This document shows, in pieces, positions 9,637-17,444 of a stretch of 64,000 nt of DNA; position 1 is the first letter of the stretch; each line of letters begins with the position of its first letter. Location: positions 185,733 through 249,732 of the forward strand of contig CAJIYR010000001.1 of NCBI GenBank assembly GCA_905181735.1. The letters are read 5' to 3'. The position numbers and the translations under genes are program-made. The notes under the pieces are model-generated. The model searched no databases. It worked only from the letters and a program-made list of their open reading frames with translations, and was not told where the DNA came from. This DNA is from an uncultured Hyphomicrobiales bacterium. GTDB lineage: Bacteria > Pseudomonadota > Alphaproteobacteria > Rhizobiales > TMED25.

Positions 9637-9648
9637 TTTCCCCGCATA
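9621..9648. terminator. Hairpin at the convergent EamA / cold-shock gene ends
   Basis: ATGCGGGAA and TTCCCCGCAT form an 8-9 bp stem with one bulged base around the loop TTATGA. It overlaps the EamA stop codon and lies between two convergent genes. There is no long T-run, so it may be a weak bidirectional terminator. Confidence 0.5.
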
Positions 9649-9665
9649 ATTGCTATGGAATATTA

Positions 9666-9878
9666 CTAAGCTAAGCTTAAATTAGTAGCTTGCTTTCCTC
9701 TTCCACGAGGATCGTCTTCTACTTCAAATGAAACAACATCGCCTTCATTTAAATTAGAAACACCAGAAGCTTCGAGTGCTGTAGCGTGAACAAAAATATC
9801 TTTGCTACCATCTTCAGGGGCTATAAATCCATATCCCTTTGAAGAATTATAAAACTTTACGGTACCTTTAACTGACAT
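9666..9878 (-). CDS. Cold-shock domain protein (CspA family), copy 1
   Basis: This is a small single-stranded nucleic-acid-binding protein, an RNA chaperone. The 70 residues form one cold-shock domain with RNP1 KGYGFI (about 14-19) and RNP2 DIFVH (about 27-31). It differs from the neighbouring copy (9982-10191) mainly at both ends, so the pair arose by recent tandem duplication or is kept similar by gene conversion. The name CspA is a family label; induction by cold is not shown by the sequence. Confidence 0.93.
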   Translation of the reverse strand: MSVKGTVKFYNSSKGYGFIAPEDGSKDIFVHATALEASGVSNLNEGDVVSFEVEDDPRGRGKQATNLSLA

Positions 9879-9946
9879 AAGTCAATCTCCTTTATTAAGT
9901 TCAGCAAAAAATTTACTAAACAGATTCTAAAAAACTATATACATGC

Positions 9947-9978
9947 TATACAGCGGATATGTTATACAGCGGATATGT
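9947..9978. repeat. Perfect tandem 16-bp direct repeat between the two csp genes
   Basis: TATACAGCGGATATGT occurs twice head to tail, at 9947-9962 and 9963-9978. It lies in the 103-base spacer just after the stop codon of the upstream csp copy. It could be a duplicated protein-binding site or a by-product of the gene duplication. Confidence 0.9.
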
Positions 9979-9981
9979 AGT

Positions 9982-10191
9982 TTAATCAACTTGAATATTC
10001 GTAGCTTGCTTTCCTCTTCCGCGAGGATCGTCCTCTATTTCAAATGAAATAACATCGCCTTCATTTAAATTAGAAACACCAGAAGCTTCAAGTGCTGTAG
10101 CGTGAACAAAAATATCTTTGCTACCATCTTCAGGGGCTATAAATCCATATCCCTTTGAAGAATTATAAAATTTTACTGTACCTTTTGACAT
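9982..10191 (-). CDS. Cold-shock domain protein (CspA family), copy 2
   Basis: This 69-residue single cold-shock-domain protein is nearly identical to copy 1 over residues 3-64, with the same KGYGFI and DIFVH RNA-binding motifs. It starts MSKGTVKFYN and ends in NIQVD rather than NLSLA. It lies 55 bases after infA on the same strand, so an infA-csp-csp transcript is plausible. All three products bind RNA through an OB fold. Confidence 0.93.
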   Translation of the reverse strand: MSKGTVKFYNSSKGYGFIAPEDGSKDIFVHATALEASGVSNLNEGDVISFEIEDDPRGRGKQATNIQVD

Positions 10192-10246
10192 AATATATCT
10201 CCTTTACTCAAATCATAACAGTGTGGCAACATCATTAATACTAGCA

Positions 10247-10519
10247 TTAACGCCGTCTGAAGTTCTTTCGAGCTTGTGACCTTGTCGCTGGAGCTCTTTC
10301 GTCTTTATGTCTAAAAACTATACGACCTTTTTCAAGGTCATAGGGAGTCATTTCAACTGTAACGCGATCTCCAACTAATGTTCGTATTCGATGTTTTTTC
10401 ATTTTACCAGCTGTATATGCAACAATCTGATGATCATTATCTAGCGCAACACGAAACCTCGCATCAGGAAGTATGTCAGTTACTACACCTTCAAGTTCTA
10501 AAAGTTCTTCTTTTGCCAT
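10247..10519 (-). CDS. infA: Translation initiation factor IF-1 with a C-terminal basic tail
   Basis: IF-1 binds the 30S A site during initiation. The start chosen is the ATG at 10519, giving [13 protein letters not shown], which is the family's usual N-terminus; an in-frame ATG six codons earlier is less likely. The S1-like OB fold runs to about residue 72 with HTAG-like [20 protein letters not shown]. The protein then continues to 90 residues with an Arg/Lys-rich tail ending in ARKNFRRR, about 18 residues longer than E. coli IF-1. The tail is plainly in frame and part of the gene. Confidence 0.95.
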   Translation of the reverse strand: MAKEELLELEGVVTDILPDARFRVALDNDHQIVAYTAGKMKKHRIRTLVGDRVTVEMTPYDLEKGRIVFRHKDERAPATRSQARKNFRRR

Positions 10520-10711
10520 TAACACTCCAAATTGCAAACAAAATAGCCTAATCCAATAAAAAAAGCCTAATTAAAAAAATAATGGGAAATATACTATACA
10601 TCCCATCCTTTATCTTTATAACAGATTTAATTGATAATCTATAACAATTTATATTTTTTATAAAAACACAGTGAGATCGTTTTCTAAAATCCAGTTATAA
10701 TAACATTAAAA

Positions 10712-11740
10712 TTAATAATAACTCGTCAATTCTTTATACCAATCTGATATCAAACTTAACTCATCAAGGCTAAGATTTAACTTTTCAAGGCATCCTAAGG
10801 TTTCCTTTAATTCTAACATATTCTTTATACCAGGAACTACCGTGGTTATCTTAGGTTGCTTTAAACAATAAATTAATGCAATTTCCGATAAATTTAAACC
10901 AACTTGAGATAATTTCTTTTTTAACACATGTGCTCTTTTATAATCCCTGTATATAACACTTAATTTATCAATTTTTCTATCCAACTTATCTACCAAGGCA
11001 CCGGCCGCATGGGATCGAATACCTATTACGCCTATTTTATTGTCATCCGCTATCTGCAATATATTATCTTTACTATCAGCATCGTACCCTTGATTAATAT
11101 CATCAAAGTTATTACCGATGACCCCATCTGCAGATTGGTTTAATAAATTATAAAGTATCTGTATCGTTGTGAATTTATTGGTCTCTATTAATTTTTTAAC
11201 CGTATTAAAGTCACCATTCCATCCAGTTAATCCGATAAACCTAACCTTTCCTTGGCTAACAAGATCCGAAGAGGCCTGAAAAAAATCTAAACAGTCTTCG
11301 TGGTCAAGCTGAGGAGCAAAGGCAGGAGGAAAATCTCTGAATTGGTATTCACCTCTAGCGCTTCCAATCTGATGGTGAATTTGAAGAATATCTATATAAT
11401 CCGTTTTCAGTCTTTTTAAACTTTCTTCTACTGAGGCCACAAGATTTTCCTTCATACTTTTTAAAAGCATTTGGTTGTCAAATCTAACTTTAGAGGCAAT
11501 AACAACTTTCTCTCTCTTACCTTGCAACCCTATTCCAAGATTTATCTCTGATTTCCCGTTTCCATAGACAGGCGATGTGTCAAAGAAATTAATGCCGTTA
11601 TCAATAGCTTCATTAATACATTTTATGCATTCGCGGTCATCGGTTTTGCCCCAAGCATGACCAATTCCGGCGCCGCCAAATCCAATCTCAGAAACTTTAA
11701 TAGATGTTAGGCCAAGTTTCTTATAGTTCAATTTCTTCAT
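10712..11740 (-). CDS. Aldo/keto reductase
   Basis: This is probably an NAD(P)H-dependent sugar or carbonyl oxidoreductase with a TIM-barrel fold. The ATG at 11740 gives MKKLNYKKLGLTSIKVSEIGFG, the standard start; a longer reading would run back into the upstream gene. The catalytic tetrad is visible: D54 and Y59 in NFFDTSPVYG, K84 in IASKV, and H122/H123 in DILQIHHQ. Length is 342 residues, normal for the aldose-dehydrogenase branch. Its start overlaps the end of the upstream gene by about 20 bases, so the two are translationally linked. Confidence 0.88.
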   Translation of the reverse strand: MKKLNYKKLGLTSIKVSEIGFGGAGIGHAWGKTDDRECIKCINEAIDNGINFFDTSPVYGNGKSEINLGIGLQGKREKVVIASKVRFDNQMLLKSMKENLVASVEESLKRLKTDYIDILQIHHQIGSARGEYQFRDFPPAFAPQLDHEDCLDFFQASSDLVSQGKVRFIGLTGWNGDFNTVKKLIETNKFTTIQILYNLLNQSADGVIGNNFDDINQGYDADSKDNILQIADDNKIGVIGIRSHAAGALVDKLDRKIDKLSVIYRDYKRAHVLKKKLSQVGLNLSEIALIYCLKQPKITTVVPGIKNMLELKETLGCLEKLNLSLDELSLISDWYKELTSYY

Positions 11741-12290
11741 CCAAAGATTGCAATTGCAACGGCATAGACTTTGGATGAACAACTTCAAATACATTTATGG
11801 TCATAGATATCAGTGTGTAGTACCCAAGCACCCCAACTAAATCAATAACGCTATCTTGCCCTAATATGCCAACAGATTCTGTGTAAAGTTCATCGGATAT
11901 ACATCTGTCTTTATGCAACGAAACAGCTAATCTATAGACAATTCTTTGGTTATCATCTCTAAAATTTGGCTTCTTACCTAATCTAATGCTTTCAATTATG
12001 TCTTCAGAAATTCCAGCTTCTAGAGCAATAACGCTATGCACTCGCCATTCATATTCAGAGCCCCATATCCTAGCAATAATACAAATAGCTAATTCAGATA
12101 ATTTTGAAGAAAGAGAGGTGTTGTATCTACAATATGCGCCTAGCGCTTGAGCCTTGTCTGCCAAACCCGGTCTTTGCATCCAAACTGCAAGCGGACCTCT
12201 TACTCCACCTCTTGGACCAGATGATATTTCATCAAATATCTTTCTTTGTTCAACATTCATATCTTCTTTTTTAAGTTCATTTACACGCAT
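11721..12290 (-). CDS. Carboxymuconolactone decarboxylase / AhpD-fold protein
   Basis: The 189-residue protein has the all-helical AhpD-like fold: LSELAICIIARIWGSEYEWRVHSVIALEAGIS (read about residues 63-95). Members act as peroxidase-linked alkylhydroperoxidases or as lactone decarboxylases. The CxxC pair used by AhpD is absent; Glu-Trp-x-x-His (EWRVH) stands there instead, which fits the CMD-like branch. The gene overlaps the aldo/keto reductase downstream. The substrate is unknown. Confidence 0.8.
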   Translation of the reverse strand: MRVNELKKEDMNVEQRKIFDEISSGPRGGVRGPLAVWMQRPGLADKAQALGAYCRYNTSLSSKLSELAICIIARIWGSEYEWRVHSVIALEAGISEDIIESIRLGKKPNFRDDNQRIVYRLAVSLHKDRCISDELYTESVGILGQDSVIDLVGVLGYYTLISMTINVFEVVHPKSMPLQLQSLDEEIEL

Positions 12291-12535
12291 TGATAATCCC
12301 TCTTTCTAAAAAATAATAAGTTATTAATAATTAATTTAGCATTGCCTAACTAATCTCAAGTATAGCAATATTGCTATAATCCCCAAGTATTTTTATAAAA
12401 TAAACTATATCTTCGTATTATTAAAAAAATTTTGCTAGATTTATAATATTTTTCCATATAAGTTAATAAGATTATCGATATAGCGTAATGCTGTTTAGGT
12501 GATGATATTATATTAACATTATTAATAATTTAAAA

Positions 12536-12552
12536 GACGTAAAATATACGTC
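12536..12552 (+). promoter_or_regulatory. Small inverted repeat upstream of the ABC-transporter operon
   Basis: GACGTA and TACGTC flank the 5-base loop AAATA about 25 bases upstream of the ATPase start, just before its strong GGGAGGA ribosome-binding site. It may be a short leader hairpin or an operator. The remaining 12291-12535 spacer is AT-rich with no other feature I can support. Confidence 0.35.
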
Positions 12553-12576
12553 CGATACACGGGAGGAATTTTAAGT

Positions 12577-13350
12577 ATGGCTGATGAAGTAGTCATTGAA
12601 GCAAAGGGTCTATCTAAGGCTTTTACAGAAACGGTAATAGCTGTTGAAGATGCTATCTTCCAAATCCCAAAGGGATCTTTCATTTCTTTAGTTGGTCCAA
12701 GTGGTTGTGGTAAATCAACACTCTTAAGACTAATTGCAGGACTTATCGATAAAACAGATGGTAACATCAGTGTTCGTAACGCAGAAGTTACTGGTCCAAG
12801 AAAAGACATTGGATTAATGTTCCAAAAGGCTGTTTTACTAGAATGGCGTACAGCAATTGAAAATGTTTTATTACCTAACGAAATACGTGGAGATGTTGGG
12901 CCAGAAGCAAAGCAGAAAGCTTGGGACGGGTTACAACTTGTTGGCTTGAAAGACTTTGAATTTGCTTTCCCGCGCCAACTATCTGGTGGTATGCAACAAC
13001 GTGTTGCACTAGCTAGATTGCTTCAAACAGGTGCAGATATAATGTTACTTGATGAACCTTTTGGAGCTCTTGACGAATTTACACGGGAGAGACTAAATGT
13101 AGAGTTATTAAGAATTGTTGACGATCCAGAAATAACAACGATTTTTGTAACACATAATATTACAGAAGCTATTTTCCTAGCTGATAAGGTTTTTGTTATG
13201 ACACCTCGTCCAGGAAGAATAGCAGCTATGATAGATATCAACCTTCCAAAACCGAGAACTATTGAGATGGAAACAACTCCTGAGTTCAATGCTTTAATCA
13301 AAGAAGTTAGGGATGTCTTATCCGGGCATTTGGACGGTGCGCCACTATGA
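12577..13350 (+). CDS. ABC importer ATPase (nitrate/sulfonate/taurine class)
   Basis: This is the nucleotide-binding subunit of an importer. Its 257 residues show Walker A GPSGCGKST (40-48), the Q-loop GLMFQKA, the signature LSGGMQQRVALARLL, Walker B IMLLDEPFGALDE and the switch His in VTHNITEA. The SsuB/TauB/NrtD-type sequence suggests an organic acid, sulfonate, nitrate or thiamine-precursor-like substrate. It overlaps the next gene by four bases (ATGA), so it is the first gene of an ATPase-permease-permease operon. No periplasmic binding protein gene is adjacent. Confidence 0.9.
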   Translation: MADEVVIEAKGLSKAFTETVIAVEDAIFQIPKGSFISLVGPSGCGKSTLLRLIAGLIDKTDGNISVRNAEVTGPRKDIGLMFQKAVLLEWRTAIENVLLPNEIRGDVGPEAKQKAWDGLQLVGLKDFEFAFPRQLSGGMQQRVALARLLQTGADIMLLDEPFGALDEFTRERLNVELLRIVDDPEITTIFVTHNITEAIFLADKVFVMTPRPGRIAAMIDINLPKPRTIEMETTPEFNALIKEVRDVLSGHLDGAPL

Positions 13351-14222
13351 GTAGTATAGAACCTGATATTAACCATAATATAGAGATCGGCGGGGAGTTT
13401 AAAGGCGGACTCATCGGAGCTACGATTAGGCATCTCTTAATATTATTGGTTATTCTATTTGTCTGGGAAATGGCGAATAGAACTGGTATGGGTGATCCGT
13501 TACTCTTACCAAGGCCAACTGATATTGTTTTATCAATATGGAAAATTTACGTTACACAAGGAAATGTATGGTACCATCTGTGGGTTACTTTTAAAGAAGC
13601 TATGGTTGGGTGCTTTATTGGCTGTGTAATTGGTATTGGACTTGCTGTAGCAGCTGTTTTAAGTGATACATTCAGACAATTCCTAAAACCATATATCATT
13701 ATTGTTGAAGCAACACCAAGAATTGCTATCGGACCAATTTTAGTTACTTGGTTTGGTTTTGGAATGAGTTCAAAGGTTGCTCTAGCTGCTTTAGTTTGTT
13801 TCTTTGCTCCATTCGTTAACACGATAACAGGTCTTCTGGGCGTTGAAGAAGAATCATACGAACTATTCAGATCGCTTGGTGCTACTAGAAAACAAGTATT
13901 CTGGAGGCTAATGATACCAACAGCATTACCAACAATGAATGCAGGATTAAAGCTTGCAGTTGGCTCTGCGTTTGGTGGAGCTTTAGTTGCAGAGTTTATT
14001 TCTGCGCAATCTGGAATGGGGATTTTAATGGCAAGATATACAATGTCATTAAACATGCCGTCAGCTTTTGCTGGTTTGTTATCAATAACTTTATACGGTT
14101 TCATCTTATTCAGAATCATGGAAATTATCGATCACAGAGTTCTATATTGGCGTAATGATGAATTAATGGAAAAAAAGAGTCTACAAAGATCTCTTGCTTG
14201 GAATAAGGAGATGAAATCATGA
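13347..14222 (+). CDS. ABC importer permease 1 (BPD_transp_1, SsuC/TauC-like)
   Basis: This 291-residue inner-membrane protein has about six transmembrane segments. Its EAA coupling loop, EEESYELFRSLGATRKQVFWRLMIPTALP (read about 171-199), matches the permease consensus EAA...G. It overlaps the ATPase before it and the second permease after it by four bases each. The cytoplasmic N-terminus is long and contains no signal peptide. Confidence 0.9.
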   Translation: MSSIEPDINHNIEIGGEFKGGLIGATIRHLLILLVILFVWEMANRTGMGDPLLLPRPTDIVLSIWKIYVTQGNVWYHLWVTFKEAMVGCFIGCVIGIGLAVAAVLSDTFRQFLKPYIIIVEATPRIAIGPILVTWFGFGMSSKVALAALVCFFAPFVNTITGLLGVEEESYELFRSLGATRKQVFWRLMIPTALPTMNAGLKLAVGSAFGGALVAEFISAQSGMGILMARYTMSLNMPSAFAGLLSITLYGFILFRIMEIIDHRVLYWRNDELMEKKSLQRSLAWNKEMKS

Positions 14223-15073
14223 GTGACGTTAGTTCAGACGGCGTTTTAAAAGGCGTAAAAGAACTCAGCCTTGCGACAAGACTGGGGATGCACTTAGGTA
14301 CATTCATAGTAATAATTGGCGGCTGGGAACTTGGATCAAGACTAGGATACGTAAACGAACTTATCATGCCACCACCTTCATCTATTGCTGCAAGGTTGTA
14401 TGAAATGTTCTTTATCACAGGTTCGATTTATTATCACTATTTTGTGACAATGTTCGAAGCAGTTTGTGGTTTTATAATAGGCGTTTCTATTGGTTTAAGT
14501 TTAGCTATTGCCTCAGCAATCAGCCCTGTTTTTAGACGTTATTGGGCACCTTATGCTGTTGTTTTTAATGTAACACCAGGAATTGCTGTAACACCTTTTA
14601 TTATTGCATGGTTTGGTTTCGGATGGAGTTCAAAAATAGCACTTGCTGCTTTGGTTTGCTTCTTCCCTCCATTCATTAATACTTTAACGGGTTTATTATT
14701 CATAGACAAAGACGCAACAGAATTGTTTAGGTCTCTTGGAGCGAATAAAAAGCAATATTTTTGGAAACTACAAATACCTAGCGCACTTCCGATCATTATG
14801 GCAGGACTAAAACTTGCAATGACAGGAGCTTTAATTGGTGCCATTGTTGCTGAGTTCTTCTCAGCTTCAGAAGGTGTTGGTATATTAATGCAAAGATTTG
14901 CTTTCCGCCTTAATATGGATGGAAGTTTCGCAGCCTTGATAGTAATGTCGTTAATGGGCCTAAGTCTATTCACACTAATGGAATATTTGGATGTAAAAAT
15001 CCTATTCTGGAGAAGACATTCTAGAATGGAAGAAGTTAGTAAGAAAAGAAAAGCTAAATGGAGCATTAATTAA
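14219..15073 (+). CDS. ABC importer permease 2 (BPD_transp_1, SsuC/TauC-like)
   Basis: This 284-residue protein is a paralogue of the permease just upstream, with the same layout and an EAA loop DKDATELFRSLGANKKQYFWKLQIPSALP. SsuC/TauC-type transporters usually use one permease twice; the two diverged copies here suggest a heterodimeric channel. A strong terminator follows at 15091-15126. The protein ends in a Lys/Arg-rich tail. Confidence 0.9.
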   Translation: MSDVSSDGVLKGVKELSLATRLGMHLGTFIVIIGGWELGSRLGYVNELIMPPPSSIAARLYEMFFITGSIYYHYFVTMFEAVCGFIIGVSIGLSLAIASAISPVFRRYWAPYAVVFNVTPGIAVTPFIIAWFGFGWSSKIALAALVCFFPPFINTLTGLLFIDKDATELFRSLGANKKQYFWKLQIPSALPIIMAGLKLAMTGALIGAIVAEFFSASEGVGILMQRFAFRLNMDGSFAALIVMSLMGLSLFTLMEYLDVKILFWRRHSRMEEVSKKRKAKWSIN

Positions 15074-15090
15074 TAAATTAAAAATCCATT

Positions 15091-15126
15091 AAAAAAACCC
15101 AGCAGTAAAATGCTGGGTTTTTTTTT
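15091..15126. terminator. Strong bidirectional rho-independent terminator
   Basis: CCCAGCA and TGCTGGG form a perfect 7-bp stem around the loop GTAAAA. It is preceded by seven A and followed by nine T, so it works as a terminator in both directions. It lies between the convergent permease and CitE-like genes. Confidence 0.93.
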
Positions 15127-15135
15127 ACAAAAAAA

Positions 15136-15153
15136 TATCTATCTATCTATCTA
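15136..15153. repeat. Tetranucleotide repeat at the 3' end of the CitE-like gene
   Basis: TATC is repeated four and a half times. The repeat covers the last codons (L-D-R) and the stop codon of the minus-strand CitE-like gene. Confidence 0.9.
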
Positions 15154-16000
15154 AATAAACTTTACCTTTTTTATACATAGCATAGTCAACCAATTTATTT
15201 TCAAAAGTAATGGCTGCAAGGCCATTTTTTTCGGCCTCTTCAAATGCTTCAACCATTCTTTCGTAATAGCCGATCAACTTAGGGTCAGGTTCATATGCTT
15301 TTCTAGCAACAGCGACGTGACTTGGGTGAATTAGCGTTCTACCATCATAACCTATGCTTTTGCTTAATTCACATTCTAGCCTTAATGCGTCAAGATCATG
15401 AATTCCGCTAAAAGCACCATCTAGGATATAAGGAAGCTTTGCTGCCCTTGCATCAACCAGCGATTTGCTTCTAGAGTAATTCATTTCAAACCCATCGATT
15501 GAAAATCCTGAGTGTAAATCTCTCTGTAAATCACCATCTTCAGCACTACCAAACACAATGGATTCAACCCTCTTTGCTGCAGCGCATATATCATAACACT
15601 TAACAACACCAAGTGCCGTTTCAATTAACAATAACAATTTAATTGAGTCAGGCTCTAACCCTCTTTCTCTTTCAAGTTTTGTGATTATTTTATCAGCAAA
15701 TTGAACCTGTTCAACAGATTCTGCCATCGGTAATGCTATACCATATATATATGGACCAACAACAGCATTCAAATCATCTTCTAAAAATTCAATTTCACTG
15801 TTTACTCTAATAAGAGTAGTTATAGAAAGATTTGGCAAAACATTCTTTGAAACATTATCCCTAACTTCAGATTTCATACTCAAAGGTACAGCATCTTCAA
15901 AATCTATAACTATACCATCAGGTTCAAATCTTGACGCTTTTTCAATCAACTCTGGTTTATTTCCAGGGGTGTACAATGTTATTAATGGCTTTTTGTTCAT
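15143..16000 (-). CDS. HpcH/HpaI aldolase / CitE-family lyase
   Basis: The enzyme probably cleaves or forms a C-C bond in a beta-hydroxyacyl-CoA (malyl-CoA, citramalyl-CoA or similar), or hydrolyses such a thioester. The 285-residue TIM barrel has GIVIDFEDAVP (about 29-39), a conserved Arg in TTLIRVNS (about 62), an acidic metal-binding pair in LLLIETALG and a GSAEDGDLQRDL block near residue 150. A tetranucleotide (GATA)n repeat encodes the C-terminus. It follows the CaiB/BaiF CoA transferase on the same strand, which suggests a CoA-ester pathway. Confidence 0.85.
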   Translation of the reverse strand: MNKKPLITLYTPGNKPELIEKASRFEPDGIVIDFEDAVPLSMKSEVRDNVSKNVLPNLSITTLIRVNSEIEFLEDDLNAVVGPYIYGIALPMAESVEQVQFADKIITKLERERGLEPDSIKLLLLIETALGVVKCYDICAAAKRVESIVFGSAEDGDLQRDLHSGFSIDGFEMNYSRSKSLVDARAAKLPYILDGAFSGIHDLDALRLECELSKSIGYDGRTLIHPSHVAVARKAYEPDPKLIGYYERMVEAFEEAEKNGLAAITFENKLVDYAMYKKGKVYLDR

Positions 16001-16062
16001 TTTTTCTCCATGTTTTTGTTAGTTTCTATTTGTATAATATATAAATTAAATAATATTAAAAA

Positions 16063-17277
16063 CTATATAACACCTTCTTTCTTAAGGTTTATAATTTCCT
16101 CTTCATTCATACCTAATCTATCTGTAAAAATTTCTTTATTATCAGCTCCCATTTCCTTTCCTAAGTGTTTAATCTTACCAGGCGTTCTAGACATCTTAGG
16201 GAAAACAGATTCCGTTGGAAGCTTTAAACCGTTATCATCAACCTCAACGATCATCTCACGGGCCTTTGCGTGAACATTTTCAATAATATCAGCAATATTA
16301 AGCACAGGGCCTACTGGTACGGCATTTTCATGCAAGATCTTTGAAACCTCCTCCAAAGAGTACTTGCCTATCCACTCTGATATATAAACATCCAATTCTT
16401 CAACATTTAATACTCTGTTTGAGTTATTGTTGAACCTTGGGTCATCTATAAGTTCTGGATGACCAATCACCTCAAATAATCGTATCGCAGTTGTTTGGGT
16501 TGCTCCAGCAAGCGCTAACCACCTGTTATCTTTTGTTTTATAAGTATTTCTTGGGGCACTTGTAGGGGCCCTATTACCCATTCTCTTTGGAGATAAACCT
16601 GTAAGATTGTGAACTAGAGCATTAGGGCCTAAAATAGAAAAAAGACTCTCCCATATACTTACGTCTATAACTTGCCCCTTCCCGTCCCCAACTATATCAC
16701 GATTATAAACCGCAAACATAGTAGCAAGAGCAGCATAAAAACCAGCGCATGTATCAGCCAAAGGAAACTGTGGTAATGTCGGCATTCCATCACGATCACC
16801 GGTCATCTCAGCAAAACCACTCATAGCTTCCATCAGTGTGCCGAAACCAGGCTGATCAGAATACGGTCCAGTTTGACCATAACCACTAACCCTTACTATA
16901 ATCAATTTTGGGTTAATTTCAAAAAGACTTTCGATTGAAATTCCCCAGTCTTCAAGCCTACCGGGTCTAAAATTTTCAATAAAGATATCAGCGTCTTTTA
17001 ATAAATTAAATAGGATTTCCTGTCCCTTAGATTTTGATATATTCAAAGTAATTAATTTTTTATTTCTTGAGTAAGATTTCCACCAGGGATTTATTCCATC
17101 TACCTCAAAGCCAAAATTTCTTAAATGGTCTCCCTTAACTGGAGTTTCGACATGTATGACTTCGGCACCAAAATCAGCTAACATTCTTCCGCATAAAGGC
17201 GCAGCAATTACAGTTGCACACTCAACGACCTTCAACCCCTCCAGGGCATTCTTTTTATTAACTTTATCACTAGACAT
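16063..17277 (-). CDS. CaiB/BaiF family (class III) CoA transferase
   Basis: Class III CoA transferases move CoA between carboxylates through an aspartyl-CoA intermediate. The 404 residues show the large interlocked-domain layout with GLKVVECATVIAAPLCGRMLADFGAEV at the N-terminus and IENFRPGRLEDWG (about 100-112). The nucleophile is likely D175 in FPLADTCAGF. It shares the strand with the CitE-like gene 62 bases downstream and is divergent from the ThDP enzyme. The acyl substrate is unknown; succinyl-CoA:hydroxyacid, formyl-CoA:oxalate and related activities are all possible. Confidence 0.9.
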   Translation of the reverse strand: MSSDKVNKKNALEGLKVVECATVIAAPLCGRMLADFGAEVIHVETPVKGDHLRNFGFEVDGINPWWKSYSRNKKLITLNISKSKGQEILFNLLKDADIFIENFRPGRLEDWGISIESLFEINPKLIIVRVSGYGQTGPYSDQPGFGTLMEAMSGFAEMTGDRDGMPTLPQFPLADTCAGFYAALATMFAVYNRDIVGDGKGQVIDVSIWESLFSILGPNALVHNLTGLSPKRMGNRAPTSAPRNTYKTKDNRWLALAGATQTTAIRLFEVIGHPELIDDPRFNNNSNRVLNVEELDVYISEWIGKYSLEEVSKILHENAVPVGPVLNIADIIENVHAKAREMIVEVDDNGLKLPTESVFPKMSRTPGKIKHLGKEMGADNKEIFTDRLGMNEEEIINLKKEGVI

Positions 17278-17444
17278 GACACTAATAGTCCCTTTAATTA
17301 TCTATATTTAAATTTTTTTTATTTAATCTATTTTTTATTATATAATAATGTACAATTTAAATACAGTACCGTGAAAAAATACATTTACATATAACTATAT
17401 AATATTAATAATTTTTTTAATAAAATATTTAGGGAAAAAATATA

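Noticed and set aside
13547..14119. A 190-residue frame antisense to the ABC permease
   Set aside because: It overlaps a solid permease gene completely and shows no domain or ribosome-binding site.
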